Assembly (NCBI GenBank): GCA_003284265.1
Contig: QBVV01000015.1
Location: 1 to 47,483 of the forward strand
Origin: SAR116 cluster bacterium AG-313-A07
GTDB lineage: Bacteria > Pseudomonadota > Alphaproteobacteria > Thalassobaculales > Thalassobaculaceae
Direction of reading: 5' to 3'
DNA: 47,483 nt
Below the pieces are notes generated by a model. That model made no database searches and was not told the DNA's origin. It worked only from the letters and a program-made list of their open reading frames with translations. Position 1 is the first letter of the stretch. Every line of letters starts with the position of its first letter. Shown here piece after piece: positions 18,067 through 26,562 of this stretch. A program made the position numbers and the translations under genes.

Positions 18067-18833
18067 AGAAGGTTTTCAATTTGAGCCGTTAAAATCATTA
18101 GATCTTTAGATGTAGACAGGCGATGGTCACCATCCTTTATAAGTATCACTTCTACATCATCAGACACAACGTGCTCGGCTAATTTAAGAGAAACTTCATA
18201 TGGCACATCCGCATCAGACATACCATGTAAAAGACGAATAGGAACACTAATACCTAACCTATCTCGAAGGACCAGATGGGTTCTGCCGTCCTCAATCAAG
18301 GGCAAAGTAATTGTATAAGGTTGCTCTTCATATTCAGTAGGCTCATAGTATATCCCATCTTTCAATAAAGTGTTCTTCGTTAACTCATCGAACTTGGCCC
18401 ACATTAAGTCTTCAGTAAAATCTGGAGCAGACGCAATTCCTATAAGGGCCTTTATTCGCTCCGGCCTCTTTAACGCTGTCAATAAAGTGAGCCATCCTCC
18501 CATTGACGAACCAATCAAAATCTGTGGACCTTCCGTTTGTGCGTCTAAGACAGCAAGACTGTCAGATAACCAAGTGCCAATTGTTCCATCAGAAAATTCT
18601 CCAGACGATTGGCCGTGTCCCTGGTAATCAAATCGCAAAAAGGCTTGGCCGCGATTACGCGCATAGCTTTCTATAGCCATGGCTTTTGTCCCTGTCATGT
18701 CGGATGCAAATCCTCCAAAGAATATTATCCCTGGACTTCTACCGGCTAATTTATGGTACGCAATCCTAGCACCATCGGTTTTTTCTAAGTACGATGGATC
18801 AGGTGTGTTAGTTTGAGATTCAATATTAAACAT
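18042..18833 (-). CDS. alpha/beta hydrolase, ABHD10-like
   Basis: Serine hydrolase of 263 residues. GFASDMTGTKAMAIE (41-55) and FDYQGHGQSSG (68-78) resemble ABHD10, the mitochondrial acyl-protein thioesterase or glucuronidase-type hydrolase. The catalytic triad is visible: the nucleophile Ser110 in GSSMGG, Asp207 in HGMSDADVP and His237 in DGDHRLS. No signal peptide, so cytosolic. Divergent from the GT4 gene across 44 bases and overlapping the downstream TPR gene. The natural substrate is unknown; an ester or thioester is likely. Confidence 0.86.
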   Translation of the reverse strand: MFNIESQTNTPDPSYLEKTDGARIAYHKLAGRSPGIIFFGGFASDMTGTKAMAIESYARNRGQAFLRFDYQGHGQSSGEFSDGTIGTWLSDSLAVLDAQTEGPQILIGSSMGGWLTLLTALKRPERIKALIGIASAPDFTEDLMWAKFDELTKNTLLKDGIYYEPTEYEEQPYTITLPLIEDGRTHLVLRDRLGISVPIRLLHGMSDADVPYEVSLKLAEHVVSDDVEVILIKDGDHRLSTSKDLMILTAQIENLLCTNLKSD

Positions 18834-18877
18834 CGTATTAATCTTTCACGTGAGTAGATTTCTAGGGACAGTGAATA

Positions 18878-20101
18878 GTGAGCGACCAAAATTACTCATA
18901 CTATGAGGCTTTAAATTCTGGGGATACTACTACTGACTTTGATTTCTTTAAACCTTCAATAGCTGACAAACCTCCAACGATTATGCAAGTGCTTCCAGCA
19001 TTGAATTCTGGGGGCGTAGAAAGAGGAACGATAGAGATTTCAAAGGCTCTTGTTTCTTCTGGCTGGAAATCCGTGGTTCTTTCCAACGGCGGCTCAATGG
19101 TCAAAGAATTAACGAATAGTGGTGGAGTGCATGTAAATCTGGATATTGGCTCCAAAAACCCACTAAATTGGCCTAATAATTATCTTCGACTAAAAGAAGC
19201 TGTATATCAGTATGATGTAAGTTTAATTCATGCACGATCCCGGATGCCTGCTTGGTTATCGTTAAACGTGGCGAAATCAACTGACACCCCTTTCATGACA
19301 ACTTTCCACGGCCGTCATAATGATACAAACTTATTAAAGAAGTTTTACAATTCGATCATGACACGCGGCCAGAGAACGATTGCAATTTCTAAATACATAG
19401 CTTCAGAAATCACGCAGCGCTATCCAATACATCCGAAACAGTTATCTATAATACCAAGAGGTGTAGACACCGAATATTTTAATCGAAAAACCGTCTCTGA
19501 AGAGAGAATCAACAAACTTAAAGCCAACTGGAAAATCCCTGAAAATATTCCAATCGTCATGCTTCCAGGGCGGGTAAGTCGATGGAAAGGGCATGAACTT
19601 TTAATAGAGTCTCTCGCTAATTTAAAGGATCAATTATTTTTTTGTGTCATTGTAGGCCCCTTCGATGGAAAAGAAAAATTCAAAAGCAAAATCGAATATC
19701 TTATCAGGGCACACAGTCTTTGTTCAAAAGTAAGGTTTGTGGGAGATTGTTCTGACATGGCTGCTGCATATAGCCTCGCCGATATAGTAATTTCCGCTTC
19801 GTTAGATCCAGAACCTTTTGGCAGGACCATAATCGAGGCCCAGGCCATGGGAAACATCGTTTTGGCCAGCAATCATGGGGGAGCAGTAGAATCTATTATC
19901 GAGGGGAAAACGGGATGGTTGTTCGAACCGCGTAATTCAGCTGCTTTATCGGATAGTTTAAAAAATGCATTAACTCTCACTGAGCAAAAACGATCAATAA
20001 TATCCGATAATGCTCAAGCACATATCAAAGAAAAGTTTTCGACCCAATTAATGTGCATGAGGACGTTATCAGTTTATTCTGAAATACTAAATTTAAAATG
20101 A
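18878..20101 (+). CDS. GT4 family glycosyltransferase
   Basis: GT-B retaining glycosyltransferase of 407 residues, probably acting on LPS core or another surface glycan. The N-terminal acceptor loop is MQVLPALNSGGVERG (36-50). The donor domain has PGRVSRWKG (Arg232, Lys237) and the EX7E motif Glu312/Glu320 in EPFGRTIIEAQAMG. The first 33 residues are hydrophilic and absent from many relatives. The start is GTG, with TAGGGA about ten bases upstream. It is followed after 17 bases by a GT9 gene, which supports a common polysaccharide or core pathway. Sugar specificity cannot be read. Confidence 0.9.
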   Translation: MSDQNYSYYEALNSGDTTTDFDFFKPSIADKPPTIMQVLPALNSGGVERGTIEISKALVSSGWKSVVLSNGGSMVKELTNSGGVHVNLDIGSKNPLNWPNNYLRLKEAVYQYDVSLIHARSRMPAWLSLNVAKSTDTPFMTTFHGRHNDTNLLKKFYNSIMTRGQRTIAISKYIASEITQRYPIHPKQLSIIPRGVDTEYFNRKTVSEERINKLKANWKIPENIPIVMLPGRVSRWKGHELLIESLANLKDQLFFCVIVGPFDGKEKFKSKIEYLIRAHSLCSKVRFVGDCSDMAAAYSLADIVISASLDPEPFGRTIIEAQAMGNIVLASNHGGAVESIIEGKTGWLFEPRNSAALSDSLKNALTLTEQKRSIISDNAQAHIKEKFSTQLMCMRTLSVYSEILNLK

Positions 20102-20118
20102 TACGGAAAAACAACTAA

Positions 20119-21045
20119 ATGCCAAAGCAACGAATTTTAGTAATCAAGCTCGGAGCGTTAGGGGACTTCATATATTCAATTGGCCCTATGCAGGCAATCA
20201 AGAAAAATCACCCTGATGCTGAGTTAACTCTAATGACTAGACCGGCTTTTGAGCAATTAGGACAAAGAATCGATATATTCGATGAGATCCTCATAGATGA
20301 GGAACCCACAAAGTGGCAACCATTAAAAATGATTAATTTGAGAAATATCTTACGGTCAAAAGACTTTACTCGCATTTATGATCTTCAAACCTCAGACCGA
20401 ACGGGATTTTATTATAAAATGCTTGGTCCTGGATTGCGACCTGAATGGTCCGGAATTGTAAAGGGTTGCAGCCACTATCATCACTACAAAAGACCAACCC
20501 TCATTCACACACAACTTCGTCAACGGGAACAACTGCGCATAGCAGGGATAGAAGTTGTCCCCGAACCCGATCTTTCGTTCATGAATGAATGCTTGAGAAA
20601 CTTCGATCTTCCAAAGAGTTATGCCGTCATTATCCCGGGCAGCTCGGCAAAAATGAAAATAAAACGATGGCCTGCCACGAGCTATGCAGAATTGTCTACA
20701 GTACTAGCTCAAAGAAATATTACACCTTTACTTATTGGCACTAACGAGGATATGGATGTTATAAATATCATAAAGCGTATGTGCCCAAACGCTTTAAATC
20801 TTGCCGGAAAAACGAGTATTTTTCAGATAGCAAGCCTGGGGCGCAGTGCAAAATTTTGTATTGGTAATGATACAGGTCCAATGCATATAATAGCTTTGAC
20901 AAAATGCCCTACAATAGCGATTTTTAGTACCGCTTCATTCCCCGAAAAAGCAGCCCCAAAGGGTAAACACATAAAGCTACTAATACGAGAGAAACTAGAA
21001 GATTTATCTCTCGACGAAGTCGTCTCATCAATTGACCTCCTATAA
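20119..21045 (+). CDS. GT9 heptosyltransferase-like glycosyltransferase
   Basis: 308-residue GT9 protein of the ADP-heptose:LPS heptosyltransferase group. The N-terminal ILVIKLGALGDFIYSIG carries the catalytic-type Asp16. The C-terminal region has IPGSSAKMKIKRWP near residue 172, LLIGTNEDMDV, and CIGNDTGPMHIIALTKCPTIAIF near 253, all in the order seen in WaaC/WaaF-like enzymes. It follows the GT4 gene closely, so both may extend the inner core of LPS. Whether heptose is used in this organism is not shown by the window. Confidence 0.9.
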   Translation: MPKQRILVIKLGALGDFIYSIGPMQAIKKNHPDAELTLMTRPAFEQLGQRIDIFDEILIDEEPTKWQPLKMINLRNILRSKDFTRIYDLQTSDRTGFYYKMLGPGLRPEWSGIVKGCSHYHHYKRPTLIHTQLRQREQLRIAGIEVVPEPDLSFMNECLRNFDLPKSYAVIIPGSSAKMKIKRWPATSYAELSTVLAQRNITPLLIGTNEDMDVINIIKRMCPNALNLAGKTSIFQIASLGRSAKFCIGNDTGPMHIIALTKCPTIAIFSTASFPEKAAPKGKHIKLLIREKLEDLSLDEVVSSIDLL

Positions 21046-21054
21046 ATATCTATC

Positions 21055-21678
21055 GTGAAAATCCCACCAAAAAAAGTTATGCCTCCTTTGACCCAACTAC
21101 AGAGAAAAGAAAGTATAAGGCAAACATTAGAAAAAAGGCCGCAGAATAAACCCGTTCTTATTTTTGGATATGGTTCGCTACTGTGGAAACCTATTATTTC
21201 ATTTAAAGGATACGAAAAAGCGAAGTTGAATGGTTGGTCTAGAAAAGTTTGCAGTTGGACCGTGCATGCACGAGGGACGATTAAAAAGCCGGGACTCGTT
21301 TTTGGCTTGGACAAGGATAAAACTGATTACTGTGAGGGGCTAGTATTCGAACTTGACGAAGCGTTTCTGGAGAAAGACCTTGAAACCCTCTGGGAACAGG
21401 AGATGCACTCAAATTTATATAAACCCCAGTGGCTTCCTGTCATCACCAAACGAGGGCCTTGCTTAGCGGTGGTCTTTATAATTAATCAAAATCACCCTCT
21501 GTATGCTGGCGATATTCCCAATGATAAAGCGGTCGACATTATTTCTGCTGCCACAGGTATGTTTGGGGCCTGTGCTGATTACTTCACAAAGACAACGGAA
21601 GTATTAAGAAACCTAGGTTTAAATGACAGCAGATTGGAAGAGATAGTAAGATTGATCCAGCAACGAACAAAAAAATAA
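21055..21678 (+). CDS. ChaC-like gamma-glutamylcyclotransferase
   Basis: Cytosolic enzyme expected to cleave glutathione or another gamma-glutamyl compound to 5-oxoproline. 207 residues. The substrate loop GYGSLLWKP (38-46) is intact, and Glu116 in LWEQEMHSNLY lines up with the catalytic Glu of ChaC proteins. The start is GTG at 21055; ATG 21079 is a reasonable alternative, and neither has a clear Shine-Dalgarno sequence. It lies nine bases after the GT9 gene and converges on the DAO-type oxidase. Its closeness to two GST genes may be coincidental. Confidence 0.87.
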   Translation: MKIPPKKVMPPLTQLQRKESIRQTLEKRPQNKPVLIFGYGSLLWKPIISFKGYEKAKLNGWSRKVCSWTVHARGTIKKPGLVFGLDKDKTDYCEGLVFELDEAFLEKDLETLWEQEMHSNLYKPQWLPVITKRGPCLAVVFIINQNHPLYAGDIPNDKAVDIISAATGMFGACADYFTKTTEVLRNLGLNDSRLEEIVRLIQQRTKK

Positions 21679-21713
21679 TAATATGCCTCCATCAAAACTT
21701 ATGGTTACACTCT

Positions 21714-23015
21714 TCATTTATTATTCAAGTTCACTTCTTTTCTATCATTAATTCTGCGTTTAAGAAGATTGGTACGAGCAAACCGGGTCACCAAGCCATG
21801 ACCCGGAACTGTCTTTAAGTCTGTTACAGGAAGAGGAGCATCGTTAATCGGCTGGCCTCGAACCAAATCAGCTAGCACCGCGCCCATCGCTGTGGATAGA
21901 GCAACCCCGCGACCATTACATCCTAACCAGGTAAAAACACCGGGGGCTAACACATGTAACCGTGGTAAATAATCAGTAGTCATGGATAGAAAACCACTCC
22001 AGATAAATTCCCATTCTACTTCACCTATCTGCGGGAAGTTTTTTTGCAATCTTTTACCCACATGCTCCTTTAATCTCTCTTCCGAATTGAGATCGAATAT
22101 TAGTGACGCGCCACTCACCAAACGGCCATCCCAGTCATATCTTGCAAACTCTAAATCTCCTCGCGTATCAGATAGGCCATGACGTCCCGGCAAGACCGTT
22201 TTCCTTACATTATCTGACAGCGGTTTTGTCGCCATCTGCCATGTTTTAACAGGGACGATCGTTCGACGTAACCTAGGCCAAAGATCATCGGTATATGCGT
22301 TAGTTGCCAAGACGATACGACTGGCTTTTACAGATCCATTTTCAGTTCTAACAATCCAATGATCGTGATCACGAATTAGCGATAAAGCTGGTGAATTTGT
22401 ATAAATTTTTGCTCCAAGACTTGAGGCAGCTTTTGCCAGTCCTCTAACATAAGCCATTGGATGTACTGTACCACCTTCATAAGCTATCCATCCGCCAAAC
22501 CAAGTCTTACTGCCAGTTATTTTTTCTAACTGCTCTCTTTCCAGCAAATCAACTTTAAGACCACGATCGCCCCATTCTTTTACCCTTTTTTCAACTAACG
22601 TCATTCTCCCAGGAGAATGGGCCGGTTGTATCCATCCATTTTGTTCTCCCGCCTTTTCCATATTATGTTTACGGATCAAATCAAAAACTAAGCTTGCAGA
22701 ATCTCTTATTAGAGCAATCGTCTGCTCGCCCTTTTCCTTTCCATAGGTTCTGATAATTTCCTCGGGATCTGCCTTTGACAGCGTAGGAATAACAAGCCCA
22801 TTATTTCGACCAGATGCGCCATACCCAATATCGTTGGCTTCTAACACAACTGGACAAATATCGGGACCTAAATGCAGTGCTGTAGAGAGTCCTGTATAAC
22901 CACCTCCGATGATAACAACCTCTGACGATATATCTTCTTCTAATGGATACGTTTCTATCAGCGAAGGTGCCGTTGCGGCCCACACAGAATTAGGAAGTGA
23001 GGATTGATCTATCAA
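21714..23015 (-). CDS. DAO-family FAD-dependent oxidoreductase (PuuB/amino-acid oxidase-like)
   Basis: FAD-containing oxidase or dehydrogenase of 433 residues for a secondary amine or amino acid. The dinucleotide-binding motif VVIIGGGYTGLSTALHL lies at about 29-45, followed by EANDIGYGASGRNNG, which is characteristic of DAO-family proteins such as gamma-glutamylputrescine oxidase. The C-terminal WLGCNGRGVALSTAMG closes the FAD site. The start is TTG, with AAGGG about ten bases upstream. It follows the GST gene with a short gap in a leftward run of four genes. The substrate is not defined. Confidence 0.87.
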   Translation of the reverse strand: MIDQSSLPNSVWAATAPSLIETYPLEEDISSEVVIIGGGYTGLSTALHLGPDICPVVLEANDIGYGASGRNNGLVIPTLSKADPEEIIRTYGKEKGEQTIALIRDSASLVFDLIRKHNMEKAGEQNGWIQPAHSPGRMTLVEKRVKEWGDRGLKVDLLEREQLEKITGSKTWFGGWIAYEGGTVHPMAYVRGLAKAASSLGAKIYTNSPALSLIRDHDHWIVRTENGSVKASRIVLATNAYTDDLWPRLRRTIVPVKTWQMATKPLSDNVRKTVLPGRHGLSDTRGDLEFARYDWDGRLVSGASLIFDLNSEERLKEHVGKRLQKNFPQIGEVEWEFIWSGFLSMTTDYLPRLHVLAPGVFTWLGCNGRGVALSTAMGAVLADLVRGQPINDAPLPVTDLKTVPGHGLVTRFARTNLLKRRINDRKEVNLNNK

Positions 23016-23036
23016 TGCATATCGCCCTTTTCTGCA

Positions 23037-23657
23037 CTACACACTATGCAAGTGAATTACATTTTTCACAGCGATCCGATTTTTCATGCGTTGATAATGC
23101 GAATCTATTCGGGGAAAATTTTTACGATCAACGCCGTCTCTTTTAAGCCATCGTGTTATGGTAAAAAGATATGGATCACAAATACTATAATCGTCTCCTA
23201 AAACCCACGGGGAGTCAGACATCCCGGTCTCTAGAAAAGAAAAACAGGCACCAACTGTTTCTGGGACTTTGGCCGTCATCGCCGCAATTGCGGCTGGGTC
23301 ATCCGCCCATCGAGACCCTCGGCTGAGATGTGCATGAGCAACATGCGCAGTCGAACATAAATAACTATTGAATTCCTGTGCTTTAGCCAATTGATAAATA
23401 TTATTCAGAGGAGCCATTTTCTTTTGGGGATATTTCTGAGCTATATACAAAAGAATGGCTGGAGTTTCAGTTAAGACTCCCTCTTCGGTTAAAAGAGCAG
23501 GCACCCGCCCCTTGGCATTAACTGACAAATAATTGGGTTTTCTCTGTTCATTTTTATTAAAGTCAATTTCTATTACAGAATAATTAGCACCAACTTCTTC
23601 CAACAAAATATGTGATGCCAACGCGCAAGAATTTGGTGAATAATAAAGACTTACCAT
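23037..23657 (-). CDS. glutathione S-transferase family protein
   Basis: 206 residues with a thioredoxin-like N-terminal domain (LYYSPNSCALASHILLEE, glutathione contacts in the ETPAILLYIA segment near residue 64) and an all-helical C-terminal domain containing SICDPYLFTITRW. The Ser at NSCA near residue 10 is a plausible activating residue of a beta/GstA-like class. The start has a strong Shine-Dalgarno sequence (GAGGAG). It sits between the flavoprotein reductase and the DAO oxidase in the same direction. Substrate unknown. Confidence 0.88.
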   Translation of the reverse strand: MVSLYYSPNSCALASHILLEEVGANYSVIEIDFNKNEQRKPNYLSVNAKGRVPALLTEEGVLTETPAILLYIAQKYPQKKMAPLNNIYQLAKAQEFNSYLCSTAHVAHAHLSRGSRWADDPAAIAAMTAKVPETVGACFSFLETGMSDSPWVLGDDYSICDPYLFTITRWLKRDGVDRKNFPRIDSHYQRMKNRIAVKNVIHLHSV

Positions 23658-23667
23658 CCTTAACTCC

Positions 23668-24885
23668 TCAGTTTAGCAATAACTTTAGATTATAATTACT
23701 ATCAACCACTATCTCGGCTGAAGGACTAACCTTGTTTCTTATCAAGCGGCTGGCGATTAAATAACTCGTAGCATCATTCATAGCATCTACAGCAATCAAC
23801 GTACCTTTTTTAAAATACCAGACCGATTGCCCACCCTCTCGGGCGCCTTTTCGAACCAAGGTCTGGTCATAACCGTTATTTAGCCCCGCTATTTGTAATT
23901 TTACATCGAACTGGTCCGACCAGAACCACGGATACGGTTTATAGGATGACTGAATACCAAAGAGTGTTTCGGCAACAGCCTCGCCTTGGTCAATTGCGTT
24001 TTGGACGGATTCTAATCGAATTAAATTATTTTGATATAAAAAGGATGCACAATCTCCAGCCGCCAGTATATGTGGATCCGACGTCTGACATCGATCATTA
24101 ACGATAATGCCGTCTGACACCTCTAAACCAGCTTTCTTGGCCAATTCGTCGTTTGGTTTAATACCAATCCCACAAATAACAAAGTCAACTCCTATTTTCT
24201 CTCCCGAACTCAAAACAGCACCACTCACCCTGCCTTCTTTTTCTGTTAGGGTTATTAGTGAGGTTGACTCATAGATCTGTACGCCTTTAGAAACATGAAG
24301 TTCCCTGAAGTAATTAGATGTTGCAACTGCCGCCACCCGTTTTAATATTCTATCTTCTCGTTCAATCACGATTACTCTAAGTCCCAGTTTATTTGCCGTA
24401 GAGGCTGCTTCCAAACCAACATAGCCTCCACCGACCACCATTAGCGTCCGTCCAGATTGAAATTCGTGTTTAATGGTGTCGACATCACTCAAGGTCCTTA
24501 TCGAATATACACCTCTGTGATGTCCTCCAAAGACCTCAGGCAATGTTAGAGCTCGCGCCCCCATAGATAGAACAAGCTTTTGATACTCTAATTTTTCTCC
24601 AGTTTTTAAGCAGACAGTTTTATTTTTTGCCGATATCTCCTCCAAGGTGGCTTCCAATCTCAAACGCACATTGTTTTCCTGATACCAATTTGAGGATCGA
24701 AAAAAGAGCCGTTCCTTTTCTGTCTCACCTAGCAAATATTTTTTTGAAAGGGGGGGGCGTTGATACGGGGGGAATATCTCGTCACATATTATGGTAATTG
24801 GCCTATCATCACCCAATTTTCGTAACTTTGATGCAACAGAAAATCCAGCCTGTCCACCACCCGCAATAAGAAGGGTGTCGTTCAT
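23668..24885 (-). CDS. FAD-dependent ferredoxin/rubredoxin reductase-like oxidoreductase
   Basis: Pyridine nucleotide-disulfide-fold flavoprotein of 405 residues without redox Cys, of the oxygenase-coupled ferredoxin reductase group. FAD motif LLIAGGGQAGFSVAS (5-19), PYQRPPLSKKYL (40-51) which is typical of this group, NAD motif VVGGGYVGLEAA (150-161), and the second FAD motif AAGDCASF near 273. A C-terminal reductase domain starts near 320. It would pass electrons from NAD(P)H to a small iron-sulfur protein, but no ferredoxin or oxygenase gene is adjacent. An eight-base G run (+ strand 24750-24757) encodes the RPP turn. Confidence 0.88.
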   Translation of the reverse strand: MNDTLLIAGGGQAGFSVASKLRKLGDDRPITIICDEIFPPYQRPPLSKKYLLGETEKERLFFRSSNWYQENNVRLRLEATLEEISAKNKTVCLKTGEKLEYQKLVLSMGARALTLPEVFGGHHRGVYSIRTLSDVDTIKHEFQSGRTLMVVGGGYVGLEAASTANKLGLRVIVIEREDRILKRVAAVATSNYFRELHVSKGVQIYESTSLITLTEKEGRVSGAVLSSGEKIGVDFVICGIGIKPNDELAKKAGLEVSDGIIVNDRCQTSDPHILAAGDCASFLYQNNLIRLESVQNAIDQGEAVAETLFGIQSSYKPYPWFWSDQFDVKLQIAGLNNGYDQTLVRKGAREGGQSVWYFKKGTLIAVDAMNDATSYLIASRLIRNKVSPSAEIVVDSNYNLKLLLN

Positions 24886-24912
24886 GACAAATCTAACCCA
24901 TTTTTTTACTAT

Positions 24913-25773
24913 TTAAAGTCCGAACCTACTCCATGTAGTTCTCTGCTCAATCCATTCCGCCACATCTGAAAGCATAGAGTTACTGATAAAGTTTTTTGAT
25001 TCTCCAAAAACTGAACCGCTACCAATGCCTAACTTTGTAAGAATACCTGTTTTCGAAGCATAATTCTTAAACACTACATCTTTCCCAAATCTTTCTTGCA
25101 TGATTTCTCTTAATTCACCCAAGCCATCGATCAAACCCAACTCTTTAGCGGTGGCTCCAGTCCAGAATGCACCACTGAAGAGCTCTTCATGCGTGCCATT
25201 TAATTTGGAACCTCTCCGTGACAGCACCCACTCCCGGAAAAGAGTAAATATTTCTTCTTGAAGGTTTTTTAGACGCTCCACATGCTTTGGATCCTCATCT
25301 TCGAAAGGATCTAACATTCCCTTGTTGGGGCCAGTGGAATAGATTCTGCGCTCTATACCAAGCTTACTTATAGCCTCTTTAAATCCAAACCCAGCAGACA
25401 CCACTCCAATTGATCCAATAATTGAGCTCGCATTTGCATAGATCTCATCACCTGCTAGAGCAATCCAATATCCTCCGGAGGCGGCTACATCTTCACAAAA
25501 AACAAAAATAGGCTTTTTAAACTCCTGTCCCAAATCTCTAACTCGTTTTTGAATTAGGTCAGATTGTACTGGAGAACCACCAGGAGAATTTACGACCAAA
25601 GCCACAGCAGTCGTTCTTTTATTAGAAAAGGCATCATGGAGATGCGTTTCTATGCTTTGTAGATTGAGGCCCTTACGTAGGGAACTGCTTGCTGCAATCA
25701 CACCAGAAAGTTTGATTACTGCGACCTGGGGGTGCTTTTTTCGAAAAGGGATAAATTTTTTCAATTTTTTCAT
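24913..25773 (-). CDS. S49 family peptidase (SppA/SohB-like)
   Basis: Membrane-associated signal-peptide peptidase-like serine protease of about 286 residues. The Ser/Lys dyad can be read: Ser99 in EDVAASGGYW and Lys151 in STGPNKGMLDPF. NSPGGSP near 62 and ASSIIGSIGVV complete the S49 pattern. The short, single-domain length fits the SohB/36K type. I chose ATG 25773; a TTG seven codons earlier is possible. Only a basic stretch precedes the catalytic domain, with no clear transmembrane anchor. First gene of the leftward run S49, flavoprotein, GST, DAO oxidase. Confidence 0.9.
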   Translation of the reverse strand: MKKLKKFIPFRKKHPQVAVIKLSGVIAASSSLRKGLNLQSIETHLHDAFSNKRTTAVALVVNSPGGSPVQSDLIQKRVRDLGQEFKKPIFVFCEDVAASGGYWIALAGDEIYANASSIIGSIGVVSAGFGFKEAISKLGIERRIYSTGPNKGMLDPFEDEDPKHVERLKNLQEEIFTLFREWVLSRRGSKLNGTHEELFSGAFWTGATAKELGLIDGLGELREIMQERFGKDVVFKNYASKTGILTKLGIGSGSVFGESKNFISNSMLSDVAEWIEQRTTWSRFGL

Positions 25774-25825
25774 ACGCGAAAGATAGGGGGCCAATGCGAT
25801 AAAGCCAAGCCCTTACAGTCAATTA

Positions 25826-26149
25826 TTATCCGGTATAAAAATCCTTTTTTCTCGGACGCGTTTTATCGCGCGTCAACAAGACCAATAGCAGACCGGGCAA
25901 CCCAAACACTGACGTTGCTGGATACAACAAAACAGTAATAAAAATAGGATCCCAAAGAAACGGGCTAAGATATCTTGTTAAGGCAGGCTCTAATAATTGA
26001 AGGCTATTCGGATGCAGGGAATACCAGAATGAACCCAGGTCAGTCAGAGTAAAACTATTTGTCTTATACCACTGAAAAAGATCCTTAGCCCCCACAACTA
26101 TTGCCAGGCACAATAAAAATATTCCAAAAACTCTGAGTAACTTGCGCAT
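25826..26149 (-). CDS. small membrane protein, conserved hypothetical
   Basis: About 107 residues with two predicted transmembrane helices (roughly 5-22 and 70-90) around an aromatic-rich segment containing LGSFWYSLHPNSLQLLEPALTR-type spacing. I recognise this layout from uncharacterised alphaproteobacterial proteins; no function is known to me. ATG 26149 is preferred over GTG 26161, and both are weakly supported by upstream purines. It precedes the S49 gene in the same direction and is divergent from the tRNA gene. Confidence 0.65.
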   Translation of the reverse strand: MRKLLRVFGIFLLCLAIVVGAKDLFQWYKTNSFTLTDLGSFWYSLHPNSLQLLEPALTRYLSPFLWDPIFITVLLYPATSVFGLPGLLLVLLTRDKTRPRKKDFYTG

Positions 26150-26252
26150 AACGGTTCTCACATTTTAGGTGGCCGTCTTTGTGTTTTAAAGTAACCCGCA
26201 ATGCAGAAAACATGCAACCGTGAATCTTTTCAGTAGTTACTGATCGTTAACA

Positions 26253-26281
26253 TTGCATTCACTAAACGGTTTCGGTAATGT
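26253..26281 (+). promoter_or_regulatory. putative sigma-70 promoter of tRNA-Ser
   Basis: TTGCAT, a 17-base spacer and TAATGT end 12 bases before the tRNA, at the right distance for a short 5' leader. The match is by eye only. Confidence 0.4.
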
Positions 26282-26293
26282 CCAAAAAATATA

Positions 26294-26381
26294 GGAGGGG
26301 TGGCCGAGTGGCTTAAGGCGCACGCTTGGAAAGCGTGTTTACCGAAAGGTAACGCGGGTTCGAATCCCGCTCCCTCCGCCA
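26294..26381 (+). tRNA. tRNA-Ser (anticodon GGA)
   Basis: A complete class II tRNA can be folded by eye. The acceptor stem pairs 26294-26300 with 26371-26377 (one G-U), discriminator G and encoded CCA follow. The anticodon arm is CACGC / TTGGAAA / GCGTG, giving anticodon GGA, which reads UCC and UCU. The long variable arm TTACC GAAA GGTAA is diagnostic of serine, leucine or tyrosine tRNAs, and the T arm GCGGG TTCGAAT CCCGC is standard. No integrase or duplicated 3' end is seen nearby, so nothing marks it as an attachment site. Confidence 0.97.
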
Positions 26382-26562
26382 ATTACACCCACTATAAACT
26401 TCCAACACATCCCTCATTCCATCGCAAAAAGAGGAGCACTTATAGAAAGCTTCTTCTTTGTTTACTCGAAACATACAAGGGACTTCTGTTATACTTCTTT
26501 GTTAGACAGACGTTCCAAAGTTTCTATAGATGCTAAGTGATTTTTTATCAGAGGAAGATTTT

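Noticed and set aside
26294..26381. tRNA-Ser as an integration site
   Set aside because: No integrase, no repeated tRNA 3' end and no change in gene type on either side.
26300..26536. 78-codon open frame on the + strand
   Set aside because: It starts inside the tRNA-Ser gene and has no ribosome binding site or recognisable protein sequence.
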